The notes: generated from the letters alone by a model not told the origin. A DNA stretch of 51,997 nucleotides from Bradyrhizobium neotropicale (GCF_001641695.1 NZ_LSEF01000051.1:1-51997); one strand, 5' to 3'. Counted from the stretch's first letter, positions 23,810 through 32,924 are shown. Program-made: numbers and translations.

Positions 23810-25060
23810 TTAGGATTTCTTCGGCCAGAACGGCTGAGCCTGCGCGAGCTCGGGCGGATAAACGGTGACTGGCACGCCCGACTGCCACTGCACGATGACG
23901 ACGCCGGCACCGACGCGGCGGCCCTTCTCGTCGAATTTGAGCTGACCGCCCGGATAATATTTCGACTCTCCGGCATCCAGCGTCCGCAAGGCCTGCGCGA
24001 CCGCATTGCGGTCGGCCTTGCCGGCCGTCTCCAGCGCTTCCTTCATCACCCACATGTCGCCATAGGTCGAGATGACGTTCTGGGTTGCCCAGGGCTCCTT
24101 GTACCTGGCCTTGAGCTCGGCGATCAGGGCTTCGTGACCCTTCGCACCCCAACTGGCGACGATGGTCATGATGCCCTGTACGATCTCGGGGCTCACGCTC
24201 TGCAGCATGTCGGGCTCGGCGATGGTGATGCTGAAGGACACGGTCGGGATCTTGCCCTGGCCGAGGCCGAACTCGCTGATTTTCTCCAGGCCGAGCTTGG
24301 CGTCGGACACCGCATTCGGCATGAACAGTAGGAGGTCGGGTTTTGCCGAGCGAACCTTCTGGATCAGCGGCGTCGCATCGGACAGCGGCGGGGTCCAGAC
24401 TTCCTCGACGACAAGCTGGAGACCTTCCTGCGCGAACAGCTTTTCCTTGAGCGCCTTGGCTGTGGCGACCGACGTTGCGGTATTGTCCATCAGCATCGCC
24501 ACGGTCTTCGGCTTCTTGCCTGATGCATTCTCGGCGAGCTTCATCAGCGTCGGCAGGCCGAGCTCGGATTGACGACTCGCGGTCGCGGCGGTCTGGAAGA
24601 TGTATTTGAAGCCGCGGTCGGTCAGCAGGTCCGAATATGACAGCGTCAGCACCGGCAGTTCCGCGCGCTCGGTCACCTCGGTGACGGCGAGGGTGAAGGA
24701 GGAGAGATAGGCGCCGGTAGCGGCGACGAGATCGGGCTCCTGCGCAACCATGCGCTGCGCCGCGTTCTTGGCCTTCTCGGTGGTGTCGCCGCAATCGATC
24801 ACGACGAGCTTCAGCTTGGCGCCGCCGAGCGCCTTGATGCCGCCCTGCGCGTTGATGTGGTCGATGCCCATCTCGGCGCCCATCTTCATGACCTGGCCGG
24901 GGCGAGTGTAGATGCCCGACAGCGGCACGATCAGCCCGACCTTGACCTCGGCCGGTGTCTGCGCGCGTGCCACGCCGGCGAGACCGACGGCGGCGGCGCC
25001 GGACAGCACGGTCCGGCGCGTCAATCCGTTCGCTTGCTCGCCCTTTGATGTCCTGTTCAT
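23810..25060 (-). CDS. Branched-chain-type ABC substrate-binding protein, copy 2
   Basis: A 416-residue LivJ-type binding protein with a twin-arginine-like L-T-R-R-T-V-L-S-G signal region and cleavage after A-R-A. The mature part begins V-K-V-G-L-I-V-P-L-S-G-I-Y. It matches copy 1 along its whole length, including G-L-G-Q-G-K-x-P-T and the C-terminal Q-P-F-W-P-K. The ATG at 25060 is followed by a clear signal peptide, so longer frames are rejected. Two binding proteins on one permease set suggest two related ligands. It lies 31 bp after the LivF gene. Confidence 0.92.
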   Translation of the reverse strand: MNRTSKGEQANGLTRRTVLSGAAAVGLAGVARAQTPAEVKVGLIVPLSGIYTRPGQVMKMGAEMGIDHINAQGGIKALGGAKLKLVVIDCGDTTEKAKNAAQRMVAQEPDLVAATGAYLSSFTLAVTEVTERAELPVLTLSYSDLLTDRGFKYIFQTAATASRQSELGLPTLMKLAENASGKKPKTVAMLMDNTATSVATAKALKEKLFAQEGLQLVVEEVWTPPLSDATPLIQKVRSAKPDLLLFMPNAVSDAKLGLEKISEFGLGQGKIPTVSFSITIAEPDMLQSVSPEIVQGIMTIVASWGAKGHEALIAELKARYKEPWATQNVISTYGDMWVMKEALETAGKADRNAVAQALRTLDAGESKYYPGGQLKFDEKGRRVGAGVVIVQWQSGVPVTVYPPELAQAQPFWPKKS

Positions 25061-25091
25061 TTGTTTTCTCCCTTGTCTTTGTTTTTGTTGG

Positions 25092-25799
25092 TCACATGCC
25101 GAGATAGGCCTTGCGCACGCGGTCGTCGGCGCGCAGCGTGTCGTTGTTGCCCTCAAGCACGACGTGTCCGGCTTCGAGGACGTAGCCGTGGTCGGCGGAT
25201 TCCAGCGCTTCCGCGACGCGCTGTTCGACCAGCAGCATGGTCAGCCCGGACTGGCGCCGGATCTCGATCAAGCGCTCGAAGATGAAGTCCGCGGTCGAGG
25301 GGGCGAGCCCCATCGAGGGTTCGTCCAGCATCAGCAGCTTCGGCGAGGAGGCGAGGCCGCGGCCGATCGCGAGCATCTGCTGCTGGCCGCCGGACATCGT
25401 GCCGGCAAACTGATTGCGGCGTTCCTTCAGCACCGGCAGCCATTCGAAGATGCTCTCGATATTGGCTTGCCAGTCGCGCCGGCCGCTTTCGGTCATCGCG
25501 CCCATTTCAAGGTTCTCCATCACTGTCAGTGACGGAAACACTTGGCGCCCCTCGGGGACATGCGCGATGCCGAAATGCGCACGCTGCGGCGGTGGCACCG
25601 CAAGGAGGTCGACGCCGTCGAAGGTGATTCTTCCGCCGCTCGGCTTCACGATGCCGGAGATCGTCTTGAACAGCGTGGTCTTGCCGGCGCCGTTCGGCCC
25701 GACGATCGCGACGAACTGTCCTGCGCCGACATTGATCGAGACGTCGTTCAGGACGGGCTTTGCGGAATAGCCCGCACTCAATCCCTCAATTCGCAGCAT
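25092..25799 (-). CDS. ABC transporter ATP-binding protein, LivF type
   Basis: A 235-residue ATPase. Walker A GPNGAGKT is at 34-41, V-P-E-G-R-Q-V-F-P at 81-89 is the LivF hallmark, the signature is MSGGQ at 135-139, and Walker B L-L-M-L-D-E is at 155-160. L-V-E-Q replaces the usual switch-histidine segment, as is normal in LivF. The start overlaps the end of the fused LivM-LivG gene by 14 bp. Confidence 0.93.
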   Translation of the reverse strand: MLRIEGLSAGYSAKPVLNDVSINVGAGQFVAIVGPNGAGKTTLFKTISGIVKPSGGRITFDGVDLLAVPPPQRAHFGIAHVPEGRQVFPSLTVMENLEMGAMTESGRRDWQANIESIFEWLPVLKERRNQFAGTMSGGQQQMLAIGRGLASSPKLLMLDEPSMGLAPSTADFIFERLIEIRRQSGLTMLLVEQRVAEALESADHGYVLEAGHVVLEGNNDTLRADDRVRKAYLGM

Positions 25800-27564
25800 A
25801 ACCCACCCATTTCTTGCCGAGATAGGCCTCGATCACGCGGCTGTCGCGCGTCACCACCTCCGGGAGGCCCTCGGTGATGACGGCGCCGTGGTCGAGCACG
25901 AGGAAGCTGTCGACCAGCCGCACCATCGCCTGCATGGTGTGCTCAATGATCGCGATGGTCATGCCGTCGCGCGCAAGCTGCTGGATCACGGCGACGACCT
26001 CGTCCGCCTCACCGTGGCCGAGACCTGCAAGCGTCTCGTCGAGCAGCAGGATGCGCGGCTGTCCGGCAATCGCACGGGCCAGCTCCATCAGCCGCAGCTC
26101 CTTGGTCGAAAGCTCGCCGGCGACGCGATCGGCCACGGCCGAGAGTCCGACGCGGGCGACGGCATCGGCCGCCAGCTTGCGCGCCTCATCGTCAGAGCGC
26201 GCGCGGACATAGGCTCCGACCACGACGTTGTCGAGGATCGACATGCGCAGGAACGGCCGCATCACCTGGAAGGTACGGCCAATGCCGGCCTCGCAGATCG
26301 TGTGCGGCCGCTGGCCGGACATGTTGCGGCCGTTGATCAGTACCTCGCCCTGGCTCGGCTTCAGGAATCCATTGAGCAGGTTGAACAGCGTCGTCTTGCC
26401 GGCGCCGTTGGGTCCGATGATGCCGAGGATCTCGTTCTTGTGCAGCTTGAAGCTGACGTCCTGCACCGCCTTGAGCCCGCCGAAGGAACGCGACAGGTTG
26501 CGGACCTCAAGCACGACTTCGCCGGTCGCGGCGCGCTGCCGCGCGGCGGGCTTCAGTGTTGTGACGTTGACGGCGGCTGCGTCCGTAGTTTCGCTAGCGG
26601 CCGGTTTGGAAGCATTGCGCTTGCGCAGCAGATCGCGCAGCTTCCAGAACAGGCCTTCCGGTGCCAGCAGGATCACGCACACGATGGCGAGCCCGAAGAT
26701 GACGCCCTGGATGCCGGGAATGCGTGCTCCGGCTTCGGCGTGCAGGATCTCGGCGAGCGGGATCAGGATCGCCGAGCCGATGACCGGGCCCCAGACCGAG
26801 CCGACACCGCCGAACATCGCGACCGTCAGTGCCTGCGCCGACACCAGCATGCCGAACACCGATTGCGGCGTCACGACCAGCAGCACCTGCGCGTAGAACC
26901 CGCCGATGGCGGCGGCGATTGCCCCGCTTAGCGTGATCGCGCGCAGCTTCCAGGCCAGCGTGTTGATCCCCGCCGCTTCAGCCGCGGCCTCGTTCTGCTT
27001 GATCGCGAGCAGCGCCATGCCGAAGCGCGAGCGTTCGATAACCTGCGTCAGCACGATGGTCGCCAGCATGATTGCGAGCCCCAGCAGCGTGTAGATGTGG
27101 GGATCGGCGAATTGCATGTAGGCGATCGGCGCGTCGCGCTTGATCGGGAGCGTCACCTCTTGGAACCCGAGCCACTCGAACACGTAGAGAATGGCGAGCG
27201 GGTAGGCGAGCATCGCGAGGGCGAAGTAATGGCCTTGCAGGCGAAAGGTCGGAAATCCGATCAGGAGCCCGGCAATGCCGCCGAGCACGGCGGCGAGCGG
27301 GATCAGCAGCCAGGGCGAGATGTTGAAATAGATCTGCCCGAGCGCGGTCGCATAGGCGCCTATCCCGAAGAAGGCGGCATGGCCGAACGAGATCAGCCCG
27401 GTGTAGCCGCTGAGCAGGTTCCAGGACAGGCCGAACACCGCCCACACCGGCACCAGCGTCAGGATGAGCTGGTAATAGGAGTTGGTGACGCCGAGCGAGA
27501 TGCCGGCATAGGCGAGTGTGAAGAGGAGGGGAGGCAGAAAGGAGCGCATTCGAAGCATGGTCAC
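25786..27564 (-). CDS. Fused branched-chain-type ABC permease and ATPase (LivM-LivG)
   Basis: A 592-residue fusion. Residues 1-310 form a LivM permease with many hydrophobic segments and the family motif L-S-G-Y-T-G-L-I-S-F-G-H-A-A-F. A 40-residue Ala/Lys-rich linker follows. Residues 350-592 are a LivG ATPase with Walker A GPNGAGKT at 384-391, G-R-T-F-Q at about 429-433 and Walker B L-L-L-D-E at about 506-510. The signature reads L-S-T-K-E at 485-489, a departure from LSGGQ seen in several LivG proteins. The GTG start at 27564 overlaps the LivH stop by 4 bp. Confidence 0.92.
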   Translation of the reverse strand: MTMLRMRSFLPPLLFTLAYAGISLGVTNSYYQLILTLVPVWAVFGLSWNLLSGYTGLISFGHAAFFGIGAYATALGQIYFNISPWLLIPLAAVLGGIAGLLIGFPTFRLQGHYFALAMLAYPLAILYVFEWLGFQEVTLPIKRDAPIAYMQFADPHIYTLLGLAIMLATIVLTQVIERSRFGMALLAIKQNEAAAEAAGINTLAWKLRAITLSGAIAAAIGGFYAQVLLVVTPQSVFGMLVSAQALTVAMFGGVGSVWGPVIGSAILIPLAEILHAEAGARIPGIQGVIFGLAIVCVILLAPEGLFWKLRDLLRKRNASKPAASETTDAAAVNVTTLKPAARQRAATGEVVLEVRNLSRSFGGLKAVQDVSFKLHKNEILGIIGPNGAGKTTLFNLLNGFLKPSQGEVLINGRNMSGQRPHTICEAGIGRTFQVMRPFLRMSILDNVVVGAYVRARSDDEARKLAADAVARVGLSAVADRVAGELSTKELRLMELARAIAGQPRILLLDETLAGLGHGEADEVVAVIQQLARDGMTIAIIEHTMQAMVRLVDSFLVLDHGAVITEGLPEVVTRDSRVIEAYLGKKWVGYAAN

Positions 27565-28496
27565 GTCCTCTCGACCATGCGCCCGAAGAAGCCTTGCGGG
27601 CGGAAGAAGATGATGAGGAGGAAGACCGCGAAGATCGCGGCGTTCTGCAATTGCGTCGGCAGGATCAGCGTCGACATCTGCTGCACGAGGCCGATCGTCA
27701 TGCCGCCCCAGAAAGCGCCGATGATGCTGCCCATGCCGCCGAGCACGACGCCCGCATACATGACGATGACGTATTCAAGGCCGACGAAAGGATGAAACGG
27801 ATAGTTGGTCGCGAGCAGGCCGCCGGCGATCGCGGTGATGCCGCAGCCGAGCGCGAAGGCGGTGCGGTGCGCGCGATCGACGTCGATGCCCATATAGGTC
27901 GCGGCGGTCGGATTATCGGCGGCGGCGCGGAGTGATTTGCCAATCCGCGTGCGCGTGATCAACAGCGAGAGCAGAATCATCATTGCCAGCGAGACGATCG
28001 CGTCGATGCTGCGAGCCTTGTTGAGGAAGATGCTCATGTCGAGGAAGGGGCCGAGCTCCCAGGCCGAGCTCGACAGCGGCGTGCGGATCGAGGCCAGCAC
28101 CGAGCCGAACACGATGAGGCCGCCATTCTGCAGGATCAGCGCGATGCCGAGCGTGAGGATGAGCTGGGCGTAATGGCCTTCGCCTTCCAGTGAGGCCGTG
28201 CGCGTCCCCGACACATGCGAGATCAAGGCCCGATGGACGAAATAGCCGAACACGGCGAGCACGGGCCCAGCCAAAAGGATGGCAACGAACGGCCCGACCG
28301 TGTTGCCGAACAGCGCCTGCACGCCTGCGGCGGTGAATAGGTAGAAGGCGGTGTACATGCCGAGCATCATGAAATCGCCATGGGCGAAGTTGATGACCCG
28401 CATGACGCCGAAGATCAGGCCGAGCCCGACGCACATCAGGCCGTAGACGGCACCGATCAGCAGGCCCGCGGCGAGCGCTTGCAGAAATCCTTCCAT
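27561..28496 (-). CDS. Branched-chain-type ABC permease, LivH type
   Basis: A 311-residue inner-membrane protein with the LivH start M-E-G-F-L-Q-A-L-A-A-G-L-L-I-G-A and G-L-G-L-I-F-G-V-M-R-V-I-N-F-A-H-G-D-F near residues 23-41. The ATG at 28496 gives this standard N-terminus; a longer frame to 28640 adds 48 basic residues without homology and is rejected. Its stop overlaps the LivM-LivG start. An upstream gap of 79 bp separates it from the MmgE/PrpD gene. Confidence 0.92.
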   Translation of the reverse strand: MEGFLQALAAGLLIGAVYGLMCVGLGLIFGVMRVINFAHGDFMMLGMYTAFYLFTAAGVQALFGNTVGPFVAILLAGPVLAVFGYFVHRALISHVSGTRTASLEGEGHYAQLILTLGIALILQNGGLIVFGSVLASIRTPLSSSAWELGPFLDMSIFLNKARSIDAIVSLAMMILLSLLITRTRIGKSLRAAADNPTAATYMGIDVDRAHRTAFALGCGITAIAGGLLATNYPFHPFVGLEYVIVMYAGVVLGGMGSIIGAFWGGMTIGLVQQMSTLILPTQLQNAAIFAVFLLIIFFRPQGFFGRMVERT

Positions 28497-28575
28497 CAGC
28501 CCCGCCTCCGCGCTGCTGACGGTTCTAAGCTGGTCTCCAGGTCGACCATGTTTCCCCCGTGCTCTCCGGCATTTC

Positions 28576-29967
28576 TTATGATGCCGATCGTAAAACCCGT
28601 TCCGTTTCCAGACGGCACTGCGCCGCGATGGCGCCGGCATTACCGAGCTGTTCGCAGTCGTCGATCAGTTGCTCGAGCCGATGTGCGCGGTCCTTGCCGA
28701 GGACTCTGGCAGCAGCAGCGCGGAAGCGTGCGCGAATATCTGCAGGTGTTGCGGCGATGACGTCGGGCAAGGTGTGCCGGATCGTCCGGCCGCCGCGCAG
28801 ATGAACGGTCACCTCCGCGCCCTGCTTGCTGGGGAAAGCGGCGGTGAAGCCGGCATCGGCCTTGAGGTCCGTCACTGCCACCAGGCGGATGATGTCGGCA
28901 TCGTCGAGCTCAGAGTAATTCTCTTCCTCGATCTCGCCCCGCGCCAGCGTCGCGGCGACGCTGAACGGAATGCTCATCTTGGCCTGGAGCGCGTTGCGAT
29001 AGGGCCCCATGGAGTCGCAACCGGGATAGCGGACCGCGGCACCGGGCGCGCGAATGACGACACGGTCGATTTCGTCGGCGCTGGCGAGCTCATGCGAGAC
29101 GCGAAGCGCCGCTTGAGCGGCGGTCTGCGCGAAATTGCAGGCGGGGACCGGCTTGTTGTAGACGGCCATGATTTCGCTCTCCCCATCGGGGAAGAGTGCG
29201 ATGCTGTCGGGAGCGGCCTGGCGGCGATAGGCGGCGAACAGGCCTGCTTCGCCTTCGAGGATCGTTTCCGAGCCGAAAGCGTCGGCTGTGGCAAGACCGA
29301 TCGCCTTGATCGCGTTGCTGGCGGCGAAACCGGGATGGAAATACATGTCGGACCCGCCGGCATGCGGCCACTCGTTCAGCCCGCTGGAGGTGTTGGCCGC
29401 GATCGCGATGGCGCTCGTTGCCTGGTCCTCGGACAGGCCGATCGCAAAGCTTCCCGCGAGTGCCGCGCCCGGAGGCGTGACCAGGCCCGTCGGGCGATAG
29501 AGACGCGCGAGGTCGGAGGTCAGGAGCGCGCGGCCGATCCGTGCGCCGGCCTCATAGCCGATGATGGCAGAGGCTAGTAGCCTGCTCCCGTGCAGCGGCG
29601 CCTGTTCCGACAGCGCCAGCAGCGTCGGCCAGATCACGACACCGTGGTGCGCGATGCTGGCCGCATGCATGTCTTCGCGCACGAGACCATGCCCCATCAC
29701 GGCGTTGGCGAAGGCCGCGTCGGCGGGTGAGGAGAGCTGCGAGGTCCCGATGATCGTTGTGCTGCCGCCGGCTTGCGCGATCGCAACGGCCTGGCGGCTC
29801 CAGGGATGATTGCCTGCCTCGAAGGCGCAGGACAAAAAGTCGAGCAGGCAGAGCTTTGCCTTGGCGACGACTTCGGGCCCGAAATCTCCGAGATCCCGCG
29901 CAAGCACGCTCCGCGCCATCTGGCGGGCGAGCGAGACCTTGCCTGATCCGGTCGGGCCGATCGTCAT
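28576..29967 (-). CDS. MmgE/PrpD family protein, copy 1
   Basis: A 463-residue member of the MmgE/PrpD family, which includes 2-methylcitrate dehydratase and cis-aconitate decarboxylase. The N-terminal helical domain has K-L-C-L-L-D-F-L-S-C-A and N-A-V-M-G-H-G-L-V-R-E-D, in the place of the family's usual H-x-x-D-F-D-D segment. The centre has the G-L-N-E-W-P-H-A-G-G-S-D-M-Y-F-H-P-G motif. Many family members in catabolic clusters act on other polycarboxylates or as isomerases, so the reaction is not assigned. GGGGAGAG precedes the ATG. It lies 30 bp after the dehydrogenase gene. Confidence 0.9.
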   Translation of the reverse strand: MTIGPTGSGKVSLARQMARSVLARDLGDFGPEVVAKAKLCLLDFLSCAFEAGNHPWSRQAVAIAQAGGSTTIIGTSQLSSPADAAFANAVMGHGLVREDMHAASIAHHGVVIWPTLLALSEQAPLHGSRLLASAIIGYEAGARIGRALLTSDLARLYRPTGLVTPPGAALAGSFAIGLSEDQATSAIAIAANTSSGLNEWPHAGGSDMYFHPGFAASNAIKAIGLATADAFGSETILEGEAGLFAAYRRQAAPDSIALFPDGESEIMAVYNKPVPACNFAQTAAQAALRVSHELASADEIDRVVIRAPGAAVRYPGCDSMGPYRNALQAKMSIPFSVAATLARGEIEEENYSELDDADIIRLVAVTDLKADAGFTAAFPSKQGAEVTVHLRGGRTIRHTLPDVIAATPADIRARFRAAAARVLGKDRAHRLEQLIDDCEQLGNAGAIAAQCRLETERVLRSAS

Positions 29968-29997
29968 CGCAATCGCTCTCCCCGATAGTTTGCGCGA

Positions 29998-30891
29998 TCA
30001 GCCGCGCATCTCGACGCCGGCCCACTCCTCGAGCACCTTGGCGATCGAGGTGAAGTCGGAAGACGCGCCATATTTCGCGTTGGTGATCGCGAGCATCTGC
30101 CGCACCACCGCGCCGCAGACCATCGGCACGCCCATCGCCTCGGCCTCGTCCACGCAGAGGCGAACGTCCTTATAGGAAAGGCCGGTGGCGAAGCCGAAGT
30201 CGAACGTACCGGGCAGCACCGCGCGGGGAAATTTGTCTTCGGAGGCGCTGTTGCGCCCGCTGCTGGCGTTGATGATGTCGATCAGCACCTTTGCGTTGAC
30301 ACCACCCTTGACGCCCATCGCGACGGCTTCCGAGGTGATGACCAGCGCCGCCGCCGCCATCAGATTGTTGGCGAGCTTGGCCGTCTGCGCCACGCCGGGC
30401 TTGTCGCCGGTGTAGAACAGCTTGCCGAAATTCTTCAGGATCGGCTGCACGGTGTCGTAGGTCGCCTGCGGGCATGACACCATCACGGCCAATGTGCCGT
30501 TGACGGCGCCCTTGATCCCACCGCTGACGGGCGCATCGACCAGCGTCATGCCCTTGGCCTTCAGGCCTTCCGCAACAAGCTTCGCCGCGCCCGGACCCGA
30601 GGTCGACAGATCAATCACGATCTTGGCGCGGTTACCGCTGCTGATGCCGTCCTGTCCGAGCGTGACGGCCTTGACGATGTCGGGCGTCGGCAGGCTTGCG
30701 AGCACGATGTCGGCGCGCGAGGCGACGTCCGCCGGCGACTTGCCGAGCTGCGCGCCGCGTTTGGCCAACGGCTGGGTGGCTTCTGTCTGGGTGTCATAGA
30801 CAACGAGCGAATAGCCCGCGTCGATCAATCGCCCTGCCATGGGGCCGCCCATGCGGCCCGTCCCGATTACGCCGAGGATTTCTCCCGCCAT
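29998..30891 (-). CDS. NAD(P)-dependent beta-hydroxyacid dehydrogenase
   Basis: A 297-residue enzyme of the 3-hydroxyisobutyrate / tartronate semialdehyde dehydrogenase family. The Rossmann motif G-V-I-G-T-G-R-M-G-G-P-M-A is at residues 7-19. The substrate-binding D-A-P-V-S-G-G is near 118-124, and the catalytic Lys lies in A-K-L-A-N-N near 170-175. AGGGAG precedes the ATG at 30891. It is the first gene of the minus-strand set, with a leader of about 120 nt behind the divergent control region. Confidence 0.92.
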   Translation of the reverse strand: MAGEILGVIGTGRMGGPMAGRLIDAGYSLVVYDTQTEATQPLAKRGAQLGKSPADVASRADIVLASLPTPDIVKAVTLGQDGISSGNRAKIVIDLSTSGPGAAKLVAEGLKAKGMTLVDAPVSGGIKGAVNGTLAVMVSCPQATYDTVQPILKNFGKLFYTGDKPGVAQTAKLANNLMAAAALVITSEAVAMGVKGGVNAKVLIDIINASSGRNSASEDKFPRAVLPGTFDFGFATGLSYKDVRLCVDEAEAMGVPMVCGAVVRQMLAITNAKYGASSDFTSIAKVLEEWAGVEMRG

Positions 30892-31019
30892 CGTCTACTC
30901 CCTGTCGCACGGCCCCGTGACGGGCGCGCCTTCTTGATCTCGTTGGTCAATCGTTTTCGCCGGTAGGCCCTGTCGGCCGCCGTCGTCGTGGCAGCGGGAT
31001 CCCGCGCCAGCGACTGAGA

Positions 31020-31056
31020 TTGTTATGATTGTCAGACAAGCTGTCAAGCATAACAT
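31020..31056. promoter_or_regulatory. Shared divergent promoter/operator of the catabolic island
   Basis: TGTTATG (31021-31027) and CATAACA (49-55 of the same block, 31049-31055) are perfect inverted arms. Between them are TTGTCAGACAA (31029-31039, symmetric as TTGTC-N-GACAA) and GACAAGCTGTC (31035-31045). Plus strand: TTGTCA (31029-31034), 16 bp, TAACAT (31051-31056). Minus strand: TTGACA (complement of 31042-31047), 16 bp, TAACAA (complement of 31020-31025). Both promoters therefore overlap face to face and one bound protein could silence both. The TTGTC-N-GACAA half resembles FCD/GntR operators, and two GntR genes lie in the flanking sets. The nearby perfect palindrome GCGGGATCCCGC (30994-31005) may be chance. 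Confidence 0.6.
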
Positions 31057-31118
31057 TTGGGGTCGACAGTTTGCCGCGGATCGTCATATGGTTCGGGAAA
31101 ACGAGGAAGACGCCCCGC

Positions 31119-32495
31119 GTGCCGCAAGTCTCAACTCCGAGTGTGAGCAAGACGCTCGCCGATTTCGTCGTATCCTCGTCATGGGCAGACGTCGAGGCGC
31201 AGGGCGTTGAGGCGCGACGATCAATCCTGAATTTCTTTGCAACCGCGCTCGGCTCCGCACGCGATCCCGTCGTCACTGCAGCGGTGCGCACGCTGGCGCC
31301 GTTCAGCGGCGCCGCGACATCGACGGTCATCGGTCACTCGCAGCCGATGGATGCGCTGTGCGCGTCGTTTCTCAATGCGATCTCGGCGAATCTGCTCGAC
31401 TTCGACGACACCCATCCCGAGACGATCATTCATCCGGCAGCGCCGGTCGCCGCTGCCACATTCGCGTTTGCGGAGACGCGAAAACTGTCGGGGCGCGAGG
31501 TGCTGACGGCGTTCATCCTCGGCGTGGATGTGGAGTGCCGCATCGGCAATGCGGTTTCGCCGCGTCATTATGCGCGCGGCTGGCACATCACCTCGACCTG
31601 CGGCATCTTTGGTGCTGCAGCAGCGTGTGCGAAGCTCCTGGGCTTGCCTGCGGAGGGGATTGCGAACGCGATCGGGGTTGCGGCGAGCCAGTCAGCCGGC
31701 AATGTCGAAAACCTGCCGAGCGCCGCCAAGAATGTCAGCGTCGGTAACGCGGCGCGGAACGGGCTGTTCGCCGCGCTGCTTGCGCAGCAGGGCTATGGGG
31801 CCGCGCCGCGCGCCATCGAAGGCCCGCTCGGTTGGGCGCGCACCATGGGCGACGAGCCGGATCTCCCTCGTTTGTTCGACGGTCTCGGCAAGCGCTGGGA
31901 GATCGCCAAGAACACCTACAAGCCCTATCCCGCCGGCATCGTGTTCCATTCCGTCATCGATGCCTGCCTGCTGCTGCGCGAACGGATCGGCCGCAAGGTC
32001 GACCAGATCGAGTCCGTGACAGTGCAGGGCTCGGCGCTGCTGCTCGCGCGCGGCGATCGCCCCGTCAACAACGAGCGCGATGCGCGCGTCAGCATTCATC
32101 ATTGCGTGGCCTGCGGATTGCTGCTCGGCGCGGCCGGTGTGACCGAGTTCGCGCAGGAGACCGTGGTCCGGCCCGATATCGAGCAACTGCGGCAGAAGGT
32201 GAGGGCGGAGCTCGATGCTCAGATGCCGGATGGCGCTGCGCGCGTCACCTTGCGCCTGTTGTCCGGCGAGGTGCTCGCCGAGACCGTCGTCTCGCCGCGC
32301 GGCAGCCAGGCTGCGCCGCTTTCAGACAGCGACATTGAAGAGAAGCTGCGCGAAGGGGTGCGCACCGGTCAAAGCGACTGGGACGCGGACCGCGTCATTG
32401 ACGCGGTCTGGCAATTCGATGCGGCGGACGACGTCGGCAATCTCCTGCAATCGCTGCGCCCGCCATTGGCGCCGCGCCACACTTCTTCCAACTAG
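31119..32495 (+). CDS. MmgE/PrpD family protein, copy 2
   Basis: A 458-residue protein if started at GTG 31119, which has GAGGAAG about 10 bases before it and begins P-Q-V-S-T-P-S-V-S-K-T-L-A-D-F, a normal family N-terminus. A longer frame starting at TTG 31029 begins inside the promoter and is rejected. The family motifs are N-L-L-D-F-D-D-T-H-P-E-T near 85-96, G-W-H-I-T-S-T-C-G near 150-158, N-A-A-R-N-G and K-x-Y-P. It is a distant paralogue of copy 1. It is the first gene of the plus-strand set, with the CMD gene 28 bp downstream. Confidence 0.9.
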   Translation: MPQVSTPSVSKTLADFVVSSSWADVEAQGVEARRSILNFFATALGSARDPVVTAAVRTLAPFSGAATSTVIGHSQPMDALCASFLNAISANLLDFDDTHPETIIHPAAPVAAATFAFAETRKLSGREVLTAFILGVDVECRIGNAVSPRHYARGWHITSTCGIFGAAAACAKLLGLPAEGIANAIGVAASQSAGNVENLPSAAKNVSVGNAARNGLFAALLAQQGYGAAPRAIEGPLGWARTMGDEPDLPRLFDGLGKRWEIAKNTYKPYPAGIVFHSVIDACLLLRERIGRKVDQIESVTVQGSALLLARGDRPVNNERDARVSIHHCVACGLLLGAAGVTEFAQETVVRPDIEQLRQKVRAELDAQMPDGAARVTLRLLSGEVLAETVVSPRGSQAAPLSDSDIEEKLREGVRTGQSDWDADRVIDAVWQFDAADDVGNLLQSLRPPLAPRHTSSN

Positions 32496-32523
32496 ACTCT
32501 CTCAACACCTGAAAGGGACGATC

Positions 32524-32913
32524 ATGAGCAAGACCGAACTGTTCGAAAAGGGCCTCAAGGTTCGCAAAGAGGTGCTGGGCGAGGACTACGTCAACAAGTC
32601 GATTGCCGGCGCTGACGAGTTCACGCGCACCATGGCGGAATGGTCGACCGAATTCTGCTGGGGCGCGCTGTGGTCCCGGCCCGGCGTCGATCGGCGCACG
32701 CGCTCGATCGTCAACCTGGCGATGCTCGGCGCGCTGAACCGCCCGCACGAATTGAAGCTGCACGTCAAGGGCGCCCTGAAGAACGGGCTGACCAAGGAGG
32801 AGATCAAGGAAATTTTGCTCCAGGTTGCCGTCTATTGCGGCGTGCCTGCCGGCATCGACGCCTTCCGCAACGCGCGCGAGGCTTTCAACGAGGTCGACGC
32901 GGCCGGTTCCTGA
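32524..32913 (+). CDS. Carboxymuconolactone decarboxylase (CMD) family protein, copy 2
   Basis: A 129-residue CMD-family protein. It shares A-L-N-R-P-H-E-L-K-L-H-V-K-G-A, G-L-T-K-E-E-I-K-E-I-L and Y-C-G-V-P-A-G-I-D-A-F with copy 1 on the opposite strand; by eye more than half of the residues are identical. The ATG at 32524 follows AAAGGGACG. The gene lies 28 bp after the MmgE/PrpD gene and 11 bp before the metallo-beta-lactamase-fold gene. A hexameric small-molecule decarboxylase or lactone-ring enzyme is expected. Confidence 0.9.
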   Translation: MSKTELFEKGLKVRKEVLGEDYVNKSIAGADEFTRTMAEWSTEFCWGALWSRPGVDRRTRSIVNLAMLGALNRPHELKLHVKGALKNGLTKEEIKEILLQVAVYCGVPAGIDAFRNAREAFNEVDAAGS

Positions 32914-32924
32914 GGGCGAGTCCC

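Noticed and set aside
29938..29958. G-P-T-G-S-G-K at the start of the first MmgE/PrpD protein, resembling a Walker A motif
   Set aside because: The rest of the protein is MmgE/PrpD throughout, with no Walker B or P-loop fold. The match is chance in the first ten residues.
30994..31005. Perfect palindrome GCGGGATCCCGC as a separate operator
   Set aside because: Such G/C palindromes are frequent by chance in this DNA, and it lies outside the overlapping promoters.
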